From positions 1-47,096 of the forward strand of contig NZ_JAEPBG010000028.1 of assembly GCF_016632335.1 (NCBI RefSeq): a DNA stretch of 47,096 nt, written 5' to 3'. Origin of the DNA: Noviherbaspirillum pedocola. GTDB taxonomy: Bacteria; Pseudomonadota; Gammaproteobacteria; Burkholderiales; Burkholderiaceae_D. The position numbers and the translations under genes are program-made. The notes beneath the pieces are model-generated. The model was given only the letters and a program-made list of their open reading frames with translations, made no database searches and was not told where the DNA came from. Positions 17,876 to 27,116 of this stretch are shown piece by piece; position 1 is the first letter of the stretch; each line of letters begins with the position of its first letter.

Positions 17876-19297
17876 ATGGAAAGCGTCAATCCGCACACCG
17901 GCGCCAGGAGCCGTTCCTGGGATACGCACAGCGAAGAAGAGGTCGATGGCAAACTCGCCGCGGCCGACGGCGCCTGGAAAGCCTGGCGCGCCACGTCCTT
18001 CGCCGAGCGCGGCAAGCTGATGCATGCGGCCGCGGCCGTGCTGCGCAGGCGCAGCGACGAGCTGGCGGCATTGATGGCCGATGAAATGGGCAAAGTGCTG
18101 CGCGATGGCAAGGCCGAGGTCGAGAAATGCGCCGGCTGCTGCGATTACTACGCCGACCATGCGCAGGAATTCCTGGCTAACCGGTCCATCGACACCGATG
18201 CCGCCGACAGCCATGTCGCCTTCGATCCGCTCGGCGTCATCCTTGCCGTGATGCCGTGGAATTTCCCGCTGTGGCAGGTCTTTCGCTTCGCCGCGCCATC
18301 GCTGATGGCGGGCAATGTCGGCGTGTTGAAGCATGCATCGAATGTCTCTGGCTGCGCGGTGGTGATCGAGGAAATCTTCAGCGAGGCCGGCTTTCCCAAG
18401 GGCGTGTTCACCACGCTGCTGGTGGAGAGCAAGGGCATCGAGCGCATCATTCGCCATCCGCTGATCAAAGCGGTAACGCTGACCGGCAGCACGCCGGCCG
18501 GGCGCTCGGTCGCGGGCATTGCCGGCTCCGAGCTGAAGAAATCGGTGCTGGAACTCGGCGGCAGCGATCCCTACCTGGTGCTGGAAGACGCGGACATGGA
18601 TGTGGCGGTCGACACCTGCGTGAAGAGCCGCCTGATCAACGGCGGCCAGAGCTGCATCGCGGCCAAGCGCTTCATCGTGGTCGATGCCTTGTACGAGGAA
18701 TTCACCCGGCGCTATGCCGATGCTTTCCGCAAGATCCGCTATGGCGATCCGCGCGATGCGAATGTCGACATCGGCCCGATGGCGCGCGCCGATTTGCGCG
18801 ATGGCATCCATGAACAGGTGCAGGCATCGGTGCGCGAAGGCGCTCGCCTTCTGGTTGGCGGCGAACTGCCGCAGGGGCCAGGCGCCTACTATCCGCCAAC
18901 GGTGCTGGCCGATGTGAAGCCGGGCATGACCGCATTCGACGATGAAATCTTCGGGCCGGTGGCGGCGCTGATCCGCGCGAAGGACGAAGACGACGCCATC
19001 GAACTCGCGAACCGCTCGCCCTTCGGCCTGGGCGCGGCGATCTTCACGCGCGACAAGGAGCGGGCCGAGCGCCTGGCGCGACGTATCGAATCCGGCAGCG
19101 TGTTCATCAATGCGCTGGTGAAGTCGGATGTGCGCCTGCCCTTCGGTGGCGTGAAGCATTCGGGGTATGGCCGCGAGCTGTCCTGGTTCGGCATACACGA
19201 GTTCGTCAACATCAAGACGGTGTATCACGCGGCGCTGAAGGAACAGGGGAAGGCGAAGGGCGAGCAGGCGGGACAGGCCGGGCGAGCGATGGAGTGA
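17876..19297 (+). CDS. Aldehyde dehydrogenase, succinate-semialdehyde dehydrogenase type
   Basis: 473 residues, full-length [15 protein letters not shown] forms part of the active-site entrance, [11 protein letters not shown] is the cofactor loop, Glu226 (LELGGSD) the general base and Cys260 (GGQSCIA) the nucleophile. Overall it resembles GabD-like NAD(P)-dependent succinate-semialdehyde dehydrogenases. GGAGAGG precedes the ATG at 17876. It follows the importer by 178 bp on the same strand, so the transporter may bring in a compound catabolised through an aldehyde (inference). It converges on the first ankyrin gene with only 62 bp between the stop codons. Confidence 0.92.
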   Translation: MESVNPHTGARSRSWDTHSEEEVDGKLAAADGAWKAWRATSFAERGKLMHAAAAVLRRRSDELAALMADEMGKVLRDGKAEVEKCAGCCDYYADHAQEFLANRSIDTDAADSHVAFDPLGVILAVMPWNFPLWQVFRFAAPSLMAGNVGVLKHASNVSGCAVVIEEIFSEAGFPKGVFTTLLVESKGIERIIRHPLIKAVTLTGSTPAGRSVAGIAGSELKKSVLELGGSDPYLVLEDADMDVAVDTCVKSRLINGGQSCIAAKRFIVVDALYEEFTRRYADAFRKIRYGDPRDANVDIGPMARADLRDGIHEQVQASVREGARLLVGGELPQGPGAYYPPTVLADVKPGMTAFDDEIFGPVAALIRAKDEDDAIELANRSPFGLGAAIFTRDKERAERLARRIESGSVFINALVKSDVRLPFGGVKHSGYGRELSWFGIHEFVNIKTVYHAALKEQGKAKGEQAGQAGRAME

Positions 19298-19359
19298 TGC
19301 GGGAGTTGCTCCATGAAAGCCCGGACTGCAGGCGATGCGGTCGCGCTGTGTTCACGACT

Positions 19360-21516
19360 TCACGACCGCAGCTTCGTCTCCAGCAGTTCGTCGAGCATCA
19401 CCGTGGGGCGCATCATTCGCGCGTAAGCATCCGGGTTCTTTATCGGGATGTCGAAGGGCACGTTCTTCTGTTGCAGGCAGTACATCAGCCGCGACAGGCT
19501 CGGGGTGGCGTGCGCGTCGGCGCAGAAGGCGATGCCGATGTGATAGAGCGCCGGATAGCCATCGTGCAGCGGCAGCATGGGCAGCGCGCCATCGGTAACC
19601 AGTTGCGTGCAAGCATCCCATTGCTTGTGCTGGACCGCGATGGCCAGCGCGGTCTTGCCGTTCGGCGAAGGCAGGCTGGTCCAGGCGCCAAGCTTCGCGA
19701 GGCCACGGAGCATTCCGATGTTGCCTTCGCTGGCGGCAATGCCGAGCAGGTTCATGTCATCGACGCGGTAGAGGTCTATGTTCTCGGACGCGCGCTGAAG
19801 CTTCCCGAGCGTATCGTCGAATATCTCGCGCAGTCCGGCCTTGGCGATGACTGCGGCGATTTTCTCATCGAGCGCGCCATTGGCCTTGCAAAAGTGGCCG
19901 GTGCATGCGCCGAACGCAAGCGCGCGCGCAAAGGTGGACTGCGCCCCGACAGGCAGCGAGGCGATGGAAGCGAACAGCATGGGAACTTCGGAAGTGCGGC
20001 ATTCGCCGAATTGCAGCCTGGCGCAGACATCGTCGAGCCACATCGCGGATTCGTTGGAAAGGACTATATCCGAGGCCGCGCTGGAGCTTGAGCAGGCTTG
20101 TTGTGGCGCGTTGTAGTGAGTAGTAAAGATGGCGCGCAAAAGATCGCGGACGTCCAAGGCGGTGGCTCGCGTGGGAATGCTGTGATTTGTCAGCATCTCG
20201 ATGGCCCTCAGATAGGGCGCCGGGTCGCAATTCGTATTCTTGTTCAAGGCTTCCCTGGCTTCCAGCAATGCACTCTTGCCATCCTTGTTCCTGGCATTGA
20301 CATCGATTCCCGGCATGGCAAGCAGCATGCGGACCAGGGCGTCGTTGCCTACGCGTGCAGAAATGATCAGCGCCGTGTCGGAATCCACGTCGGCGTTGAC
20401 GTCAATGTTCGGCATCGCGAGCACCGGAAGTACCAGCGGAAAGATATGCACTTCGTTCTGTGCCGCGATCGTCGTCAACGTATTGAAGCCCGGTTCGTCT
20501 TCGCTCGCGCTGTTTTTGACGCTGATATCGAGTCCTGGCGCTGCGAGTAGTGCAAGGACAATGCCTTCGAAGTCTTCCGGATAATCCTTCCCGCAGACAG
20601 AAGTGCTTTTCGCATTACTGGCATTGCTGGCATTGATTGCGACGTCCGCTTCGGAGGGAGGGTCTTCGGATTCGCTCGGCGAACTCCATGTCTCCAACAT
20701 CACAGCCTGAATCAACGCCGTATTGCCATTGCAGTTCTTCACATTGACATTGATGTCCGGCCTTGCAAGCAGCATTCGAACCATGGCGAGCGAGTAGCCT
20801 TCGGTCGCATGATGCAATGCACTTCGACCAACATGGTCCGTGTCATTGACGTCGATGTTCGGATCGCGAAGCAGTGTCATCAAATGTTCGATCTCTTTGT
20901 ATTCGGCTGCTGCAGCCAGTTCTGGCGGCTCGTAGTCGTCTTGGGCGATGTCTACCACTTGGGCACGATATTTGGCAGAGGCAGGCTTGACTTCCGTTGT
21001 GTCTTCCCCGCATGAGCCTTGTGTGTCGCCCTGCATTGCGGGCGGAGGAATCAGCGGGTTAGTGGTGTGCATGGTCGATGGCGGACATACGACGAGCTGC
21101 AGGCCGTAGCCCGGGGGCAGCCAGTAGCTCGCATCGTGCAGGGCAAGGACCATAAACGGTTGGAAGGGCGGCATGGGCTGCGGCGGCATCGGCACCTGCG
21201 TTGCGTCCGCCGCGGTACGCGCCCGCTTGCGATTGTCAGCGTCTTGCGGATCAAGGCCGGAATCCGGCTCATCGCGCTTCGTGCCCGCGTTCAGTAGCGG
21301 CAGTTGGCTCAGCGTTGCTGCCCATCCGGGAGGGGGCGCGACTGGAACGAGCAGGGATTGGCCAGGCACGGCAGTTGCGTTGGCGTATGCGTTTGGCTGC
21401 ACGCCAGGCGCGGGCTGCACCGAAGGAGGGGTGGTGGCCGTGACATCAGCTTGACGTTGATGGTCTGGTGCCGGGCTGGACGAAAGGTACGAGGTGAAGT
21501 GCGGGAATTGGTCCAT
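19360..21516 (-). CDS. Ankyrin-repeat protein A with NLS-like motif
   Basis: 718 residues from the ATG at 21516; an ATG at 21528 and a TTG at 21537 are in frame and no site is strong. The N-terminal 200 residues are Pro/Ala/Gln-rich and probably disordered, with Lys80-Arg81 and RKRAR at 96-100. About four to five ankyrin repeats (205-425) follow with long insertions, including an acidic one (SESEDPPSEAD). The paralog-specific middle domain spans about 465-590 (ALAFGACTGHF), and three terminal ankyrin-like units lie at 590-700. It is the most diverged family member and lacks the STADTS tail, ending soon after LDELL. No signal peptide. Function unknown; protein-protein binding is expected for the repeats. 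Confidence 0.9.
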   Translation of the reverse strand: MDQFPHFTSYLSSSPAPDHQRQADVTATTPPSVQPAPGVQPNAYANATAVPGQSLLVPVAPPPGWAATLSQLPLLNAGTKRDEPDSGLDPQDADNRKRARTAADATQVPMPPQPMPPFQPFMVLALHDASYWLPPGYGLQLVVCPPSTMHTTNPLIPPPAMQGDTQGSCGEDTTEVKPASAKYRAQVVDIAQDDYEPPELAAAAEYKEIEHLMTLLRDPNIDVNDTDHVGRSALHHATEGYSLAMVRMLLARPDINVNVKNCNGNTALIQAVMLETWSSPSESEDPPSEADVAINASNASNAKSTSVCGKDYPEDFEGIVLALLAAPGLDISVKNSASEDEPGFNTLTTIAAQNEVHIFPLVLPVLAMPNIDVNADVDSDTALIISARVGNDALVRMLLAMPGIDVNARNKDGKSALLEAREALNKNTNCDPAPYLRAIEMLTNHSIPTRATALDVRDLLRAIFTTHYNAPQQACSSSSAASDIVLSNESAMWLDDVCARLQFGECRTSEVPMLFASIASLPVGAQSTFARALAFGACTGHFCKANGALDEKIAAVIAKAGLREIFDDTLGKLQRASENIDLYRVDDMNLLGIAASEGNIGMLRGLAKLGAWTSLPSPNGKTALAIAVQHKQWDACTQLVTDGALPMLPLHDGYPALYHIGIAFCADAHATPSLSRLMYCLQQKNVPFDIPIKNPDAYARMMRPTVMLDELLETKLRS

Positions 21517-22163
21517 GGTTGCTCGCATAAGTGGCAATCACTGGTGCGGTAAATGAATATTCGTGACAGCCGTGATTGAGTTGAACTGTGTAAGCAATGC
21601 GGGCCTGGCGTTCCCGATTCAGGAAGCGCGGTGCAGGTGCAGGCGCCATGACTGACCAGCCGGCCATTGGCGTTACAGTAGTGGCTTGCGAGAAAACCAG
21701 AGGCGCGCACTCGCATGAAGACGCGGCAGGCAGCATGCGTCTTCGAGACGATGCAAGACAAAAGGAATGGAACGTCGGCTGCGGCGGGCTTGCTGAATGA
21801 AGGATTGCTGCAGATGTCGTCGAGCTCGATTCCATGCTTGCCACAGACCTCGGCACGCAATGCTGTCTGCACTTTTGGAAATTTCCCTGAGGAAGCGCAA
21901 CCCCGCTCGATCTTTTCGTATAACGAAACGAAAGCCAAAAATCTGCATTGCTTATTTCATTCCCGGTGCAGCTTTTCCCTTTGCGAAATACCCTGTAATG
22001 CAGCAGATCTTGCGGCGCGCAGTCCGCATCCATGCAATCGGTACATTCGATACCGTGTAGAAATTTCTGGCAGCCGCCAAGTCATGAACCAAGCATCCTC
22101 CTGTCGAGTCAGTGCCAACTGCCGAGCATTGTGACGCTCGCACATTCGATAGGAAAACAATTC
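21517..22163. other. Divergent intergenic region between ankyrin gene A and beta-helix gene
   Basis: 647 bp of lower GC than the flanks, presumably holding both promoters. Overlapping ORFs on the minus strand (to 21938 and 22033) only run out of frame through the start of gene A and carry no recognisable domain. Confidence 0.5.
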
Positions 22164-23333
22164 ATGACGATCAATCGCAATCCGCTTTCCTTTCGTCGCG
22201 CCGCTATTTTCGGTGCGATGGCCTGCATGATGGGCGCAGCTGGGGCAGCCACGCTGTCGGTCGGTCCGAGCAAGACCTACGGCACGCCTTGCGCCGCGTT
22301 TGCCGCCGCCGCAAACGGCGACACGGTCGAGATCGATGCCGCGGGCAGCTACAACGGCGATGTCTGCAAGATCAATCCGAGCAATCTGACCATACGCGGC
22401 GTCAACGGACGGCCGCACATCGATGCCGCCGGCAACAATGCCATCGGCAAGGGCCTGTGGGTGCTTGAAGGTGTGGGCACCACGATCGAGAATGTCGAGC
22501 TTTCCGGCGCGCAGGTGCCGGACCAGAACGGCGCGGCAATCCGCCTCGACGGCCGCGACCTGACGCTGCGCGGCAGCTATCTGCATGACAACGAGAACGG
22601 CATCCTGACCAACAGCGACGGCGTCTCCGACATCGTCATCGAAAATTCCGAGTTCGCTTACAACGGCCGCGGCGATGGTCACACACACAACCTCTACATC
22701 GGCAATGTGAACAGCCTGGTCTTCACCGGCAGCTACTCGCATGACGCCAGGATCGGCCACCTGCTGAAGTCGCGCGCCAAGACCAACACGGTGAGCTACA
22801 ACCGCTTTTCCAGTTCGACCGAGCGACCGAGCTACGAGATCGACCTGCCGAACGCCGGCACGTCCTATGTGATCGGCAATGTCATCCAGCAGCCTGCGGC
22901 CAACGATGCCGCGACGATGCTGGCCTACGGCGAGGAAGGCGCGACCAATCCGGGGCAGGACCTCTACGTCGTCAACAACACCTTTCTCAATGACGACAGC
23001 GTGCGCGGCACCTTCATCGGCGTGGGCAGCGGCGTCACCACGCCGGTGCTGATGCAGAACAATATCTTTGCCGGCACCGGCGAGGCGACATCGCAGGTGA
23101 ATGCGATCGACAAGACCAACTTTCGCTCGCTGCTGCCGCCGCTGGTCAATCGCCTGGCATTCGATCTGCATCCGCTGCCGGGCGCGGCACTGATCAATGC
23201 CGGCTCGGCGGTCGGCGTCTCGGCAGCCGGCGTGTCGCTTGCGCCGACGAAGCAGTACAAGCATGTGGCCGGCACCGAGGACAGGCCTGCCGCTGCCGTC
23301 ATCGCCATCGGGGCTTACGCAGCGGCGCAATAA
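22164..23333 (+). CDS. Secreted right-handed parallel beta-helix protein
   Basis: 389 residues. An N-terminal signal peptide (basic RR then AIFGAMACMMGAAGAA, about 1-29) directs export. The mature part has successive beta-helix coils with repeated short strands and Asn ladders (NLTIRGVNG, DLTLRGSYLHDNENGI, DIVIENSEFAYN, VVNNTFLND, LMQNNIFAG), as in pectate-lyase-like or polysaccharide-lyase-like proteins. No specific catalytic site is recognisable. AGGAAAA precedes the ATG at 22164. It is the only plus-strand gene inside the ankyrin array and converges on ankyrin gene B, 51 bp between stops. A relic of its 3' end lies at 27023-27100. Confidence 0.88.
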   Translation: MTINRNPLSFRRAAIFGAMACMMGAAGAATLSVGPSKTYGTPCAAFAAAANGDTVEIDAAGSYNGDVCKINPSNLTIRGVNGRPHIDAAGNNAIGKGLWVLEGVGTTIENVELSGAQVPDQNGAAIRLDGRDLTLRGSYLHDNENGILTNSDGVSDIVIENSEFAYNGRGDGHTHNLYIGNVNSLVFTGSYSHDARIGHLLKSRAKTNTVSYNRFSSSTERPSYEIDLPNAGTSYVIGNVIQQPAANDAATMLAYGEEGATNPGQDLYVVNNTFLNDDSVRGTFIGVGSGVTTPVLMQNNIFAGTGEATSQVNAIDKTNFRSLLPPLVNRLAFDLHPLPGAALINAGSAVGVSAAGVSLAPTKQYKHVAGTEDRPAAAVIAIGAYAAAQ

Positions 23334-23384
23334 GCGGCAGCGACGGCGCGCGTTCAGCAGCGATAGGCGGGCGCCGATCGCGGC

Positions 23385-26300
23385 TCAATCGAGCTTGCCA
23401 TGCGAGGCGGCGCCCGTATTACGCGACGTATCGGCAAGGCTGGACGATGTGTCTGCCGTGCTCCCCGGCACCGTGCCGCTTGACGGCGCAGCATTTTCCA
23501 ATCCATACACGATATGTGCGAATTTGCCCCAGGCCTTGACCTTGCGGGCCAGCAGATCGTTGAGCATCACGACAGGTTGCGTTTCGCGCATGGCTGGATC
23601 GGGATTTTGCACCAGGATATCGAAGGTTACGCCCTTGATGCGCAGGTAGCGCATCAGCAATGCGATGGACTTGTTGGCATCGTCGGAGCCGAACGCTTCA
23701 ACGATGTGATACAGCGCCGGACGGCCATCGCTGATGGGCAAGGTCGGCAGGGCGCCGTGGGATATCAGCTCGGCGCAGGCAGCCCAGTCCTTGCGTTCCA
23801 CCGCAATGGCCAGCGCGGTCTTGCCGTTCGGCGAAGGTAGATTGACATGGGCTCCCAGGCGCACGAGGCCGCGGATCATGCGCACATTTCCCTCTCTGGC
23901 GGCGATGCCAAGCAGGTTGGAGCGGGCGATCCGGTGAAGATCGATGTTGAATGGCGCGGCGCTGATCTCGAAAACCGTGGCGTCATAGACCGCACGCAAG
24001 CCCTGCGCGTTGTGAAAGATACCGATCGTCTCATCGAGCTGGCCAGCGGCATTGCGGAAGCTGCCGGTGCAAACGCCGAAGGCAAGCGATCGCACGAAGG
24101 CTTCGCTGGCTGCGTCCCCCATAGGCGTGACGGCAGCGAAGAGCGCTGGAATTTCAGCGGCAGCGCACTTGCCGCTTTCCAGGCGTTCGCAGATGTTGTC
24201 GAGCTTGTCCGCATTCTCGACACTGAGGTCGGCGATACCTCTTGCGCTTGCGAAAAGGATCTGCAGCGTTTTCTGGAGGCGCACCGAAGAATGGGGGGCG
24301 GGCAGAATATGGTTCTGCAGCGCGCTGACGACCTTGTCGTGCCCTCCTTGTTTCGCCAGTTCCAGCGCAGTACGTCCTTGGAAATTGTCTTTGAGATCGA
24401 GGCGGATATCAGGCATCGCAAGCAGCGCACGAACAATGGAGTCATGCTCTTCTTCGGCGGCAAGCATCAGGGCGGTTTTCTTGTCCCGATCCTGGGTATT
24501 GATATCGGTGTCCGGCATGGCCAGCAGCGAGCGGACGGTAGCTTCATCACCGTTTTTGGCGGCTACCATCAGAGCAGTACGCCCTTCATGGCGTAACCTC
24601 GCATTGATGTCAATACCGGGAAAGGCGAGCAGCAACTGCGTCATCGTCGCGTCTCGCTGGTATATCGCAGGCCACAAGGCTTCTTGGACTACGTCACGCA
24701 CATTGATCGTCGGCGTGGCGAGCAGTAGTTTCATGACTGTCAGGTTTTTTTGCCGGGTAACAAAACCAAGCGCTGAGTGCTCGTCCTGGCCGATGATGTT
24801 GACATTGATGCCGGGCTTCGCAAGCAGGCTTTCTACGACTGTGTCGTGCTTGAATTCCGCAGCCCACATGAGTGCGGTGAAGCAGTCATTGTCCAATGCG
24901 TTGATCTCGATTCCATCTACGTCAAGTAAAGCGTTGACTATCGCTGTGTGCCCGTTTCTTGCAGCCAGCATCAGGGCGGAAGAGTCGAATATGCCCTGAA
25001 TATTGACATTGATGTCTGGTGCCTTGAGCAGCGCTTGCAATACGCTTTCGTGTCCGTTGGCGGCAGCCAGCATCAGCGGCGTGAGATTGCCGGCGGCGCT
25101 GGCGTTGACATCGATATCGGCCTTGGCAAGAAGGCCTTGAACAGCGGCAATGTCGCCCTTGGCCGCAGCCAGCGCCAGCGCGGCATTATTGGATTTGCCT
25201 GCCGCGGCGATGTTCCTGTCTGCGCTGGCGAACAGTAGCGCGGCAAGTGTGCTGAACCTATCCTCCACGGCTAAGTCGAACGCAGTTTCGCCTTTCTTGT
25301 TCTTCGCATTGATATCGATGCCACGAGTATTGAGCAACATGCGAACCGCATCGATGCAGCAACTATTTGCAGCTTTCATGAGCGCGGTATTTCCGTTCTT
25401 GTCTGGAGCATTGATATCAACGCCGTCGGTGTCGAGCAGCATGCGCATTATCGTCTCGTAACCGTTGCTTGAAGCGATGATGAGGGCAGTCTTACCGCCA
25501 TCATTGCTGTCATTGATGTTGAAAGCTTTCATGTCCAGCAGTCCACGAACGAGCCCACCTGCAGCACTGCCCGCGGCAAGCATCAAGGCGTTGTTGCCGT
25601 TATTGCTGCATGCACGGACATTGATTTCCTCCCTGGACAGCAGGGCATCGACTATGGGCTGGTACTCTTCAGTGTGGCCGTAGATCTTTTGCAAAGCGAT
25701 TAGCAATGGTGTGTAGTCATTCTCGTCACAAACATTGATCCTGATTTTCGGATTCTCAAGCAGCGCGTCAACGATGGCGGTATTGCCTTCTTTCACTGCC
25801 AGCATCAGCGCGGTTTGGCCAGTTTGATCTCTGATCTCGAGATTGATGTCGATATCCCGCACCGCCAGCAAAGCAACTGTTGTCGCGGCCTTGCCGCCGA
25901 GTACGGCGTAATGCAGTGCGGTACGACCTGTGTGATCGCGAACATCGGGATCGATGCCTCTCTTGGCGAGCGCTTCGACCAGCTTGGTCATGCCCATGGC
26001 CGCAGCGTAGTGCAGCACCGTACATCCATTGTCGTCTCTTTCATTGAGATTAAACTGCGAATTGGCGAGCAGCATCCGCAACTGGTCAACGTCCTTTAGA
26101 AGCACCGCGGTACGCAGCGCGGGAAGGGAGAGGAAAGGTTTGCCTTCCTTAATGTGCTTCATCTGCACGGGCAAATAATCGCTCCGTATGCAGGAGGCTA
26201 CTCTCTCGCATTCGAATATTTGCGGCGTCACGTCCGGCATGGGTGTCTGCGTCGTCGACGCAGAGCTCATTCCTTGCCCGGTATGCATGGGCAAGCCCGG

Positions 26301-26741
26301 TCCATACGGGAAGCTTGCGCCGGGGTGGAAATGACTGCTCGCCGGGGCTGAAAGCGATCCTGCCGGATGCAGGGGCAATGGCTGCATCGGCGCCGCCGGA
26401 GTGAAGGACATGGTACGGCCACGCTTGGTCTCTTCGGCGGGACGCGGGTCCAAGCCGGATTCCGGCGTCGTGCGCTTCGGTCCCCCGCTGAACTGGGGTT
26501 GCTGGTTCAGGAATACAGGCGGTGTGGCAGGTTGCGCCCTTGGCGGATAAAGCGGGGTTCCCGGCGTTGGCGGCAGAAGTGGAATCCGCTGTTGCTGCAG
26601 GACGGGCCGGAGTAAAGCTTGCTGGTGGAGGTTCGGTGCGGCCCGGGGTGGATTGGCCGGTGGCTGCGGCGGGATGTTTGGATTGCGCTGGTTGTGCTGG
26701 TTGTGCTGGTTATATGGGGAATTCGAATTGATGTTGTCCAT
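23385..26741 (-). CDS. Ankyrin-repeat protein B with NLS-like motif
   Basis: 1118 residues. The ATG at 26741 is chosen because it begins the polar Asn/Gln/Pro-rich N-terminus like the paralogs; the frame is open upstream to 26927. Lys89-Arg90 and KRGR (106-109) form a bipartite basic motif. About 18 ankyrin repeats of mostly 34 residues (about 205-815) have the consensus GKTALMLAAxxGHxxIVxALLAMPDIDVNA. The conserved middle domain is at about 815-935 (LESGKCAAAEIPALF, RSLAFGVCTGSF), three terminal repeats follow (938-1050), and the tail contains STADTSSSLADTS. No signal peptide or membrane segment. The 3' part is nearly identical to gene C. Possibly a translocated effector (inference). Confidence 0.93.
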   Translation of the reverse strand: MDNINSNSPYNQHNQHNQRNPNIPPQPPANPPRAAPNLHQQALLRPVLQQQRIPLLPPTPGTPLYPPRAQPATPPVFLNQQPQFSGGPKRTTPESGLDPRPAEETKRGRTMSFTPAAPMQPLPLHPAGSLSAPASSHFHPGASFPYGPGLPMHTGQGMSSASTTQTPMPDVTPQIFECERVASCIRSDYLPVQMKHIKEGKPFLSLPALRTAVLLKDVDQLRMLLANSQFNLNERDDNGCTVLHYAAAMGMTKLVEALAKRGIDPDVRDHTGRTALHYAVLGGKAATTVALLAVRDIDINLEIRDQTGQTALMLAVKEGNTAIVDALLENPKIRINVCDENDYTPLLIALQKIYGHTEEYQPIVDALLSREEINVRACSNNGNNALMLAAGSAAGGLVRGLLDMKAFNINDSNDGGKTALIIASSNGYETIMRMLLDTDGVDINAPDKNGNTALMKAANSCCIDAVRMLLNTRGIDINAKNKKGETAFDLAVEDRFSTLAALLFASADRNIAAAGKSNNAALALAAAKGDIAAVQGLLAKADIDVNASAAGNLTPLMLAAANGHESVLQALLKAPDINVNIQGIFDSSALMLAARNGHTAIVNALLDVDGIEINALDNDCFTALMWAAEFKHDTVVESLLAKPGINVNIIGQDEHSALGFVTRQKNLTVMKLLLATPTINVRDVVQEALWPAIYQRDATMTQLLLAFPGIDINARLRHEGRTALMVAAKNGDEATVRSLLAMPDTDINTQDRDKKTALMLAAEEEHDSIVRALLAMPDIRLDLKDNFQGRTALELAKQGGHDKVVSALQNHILPAPHSSVRLQKTLQILFASARGIADLSVENADKLDNICERLESGKCAAAEIPALFAAVTPMGDAASEAFVRSLAFGVCTGSFRNAAGQLDETIGIFHNAQGLRAVYDATVFEISAAPFNIDLHRIARSNLLGIAAREGNVRMIRGLVRLGAHVNLPSPNGKTALAIAVERKDWAACAELISHGALPTLPISDGRPALYHIVEAFGSDDANKSIALLMRYLRIKGVTFDILVQNPDPAMRETQPVVMLNDLLARKVKAWGKFAHIVYGLENAAPSSGTVPGSTADTSSSLADTSRNTGAASHGKLD
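23751..24447. repeat. Near-identical 0.7-kb block, copy 1 (pairs with 27486-28182)
   Basis: By eye this block and 27486-28182 differ at only a handful of bases, and about 500 bp (23940-24445) appear identical, while flanking parts of the same two genes are clearly diverged. It encodes the end of the long ankyrin block, the middle domain and the first terminal repeats. This points to recent duplication or gene conversion. Confidence 0.88.
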
Positions 26742-26870
26742 GACTGGTTCGCTGACGGGGAATATTGGTGGATGATCGAAGGCAACAGGATTCCGGCGGG
26801 AAGCCAATGGCGCAGCAGCGGCGCTACAGGAAGCGTTCCATGACGTACGGCAGCGGGCTTTGTACCTAAA

Positions 26871-26900
26871 CCGCGGATTGCGTTGCATCGCAATCCGCGG
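26871..26900. repeat. Perfect 12-bp-arm hairpin upstream of ankyrin gene B
   Basis: CCGCGGATTGCG at 26871-26882 and its exact complement at 26889-26900 flank a six-base loop. It lies 130-159 bp before the gene B start with no T-run on either side, so an operator or mRNA/leader structure is as likely as a terminator. Confidence 0.75.
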
Positions 26901-27022
26901 AATGTCGCGGCTTGGCTGCAGGCGCAATGAGGCTCAACCCTGCACGGCAGCTGCAGCACGGCGCAGTCCGTCCTTCCGATGCCATGCTCCTTTGCCGGAC
27001 AGCCTTCACCCGCAGGCGTCTG

Positions 27023-27100
27023 GCTTCGATCTGCATCCGCTAGTGAGCTCGTCCCTGATCAAGGCAGGGTCTGCGACTGGCGTTTCGGCAGGCGTCGTAT
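27023..27100 (+). pseudogene. Relic of the 3' end of a beta-helix gene
   Basis: The plus-strand reading FDLHPL..SLIKAGSATGVSAG matches the C-terminal FDLHPL..ALINAGSAVGVSAAG of the beta-helix protein (DNA about 23159-23240). As with the intact gene, it sits just downstream of, and convergent with, an ankyrin gene (C). It indicates that a beta-helix/ankyrin pair was duplicated and this copy was then lost. Confidence 0.7.
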
Positions 27101-27116
27101 CGATGTCTATCGCGGC

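Noticed and set aside
21309-22033. Minus-strand ORFs of 195-209 codons between ankyrin gene A and the beta-helix gene
   Set aside because: They overlap the start of gene A in other frames, lack ribosome-binding sites and have no domain.
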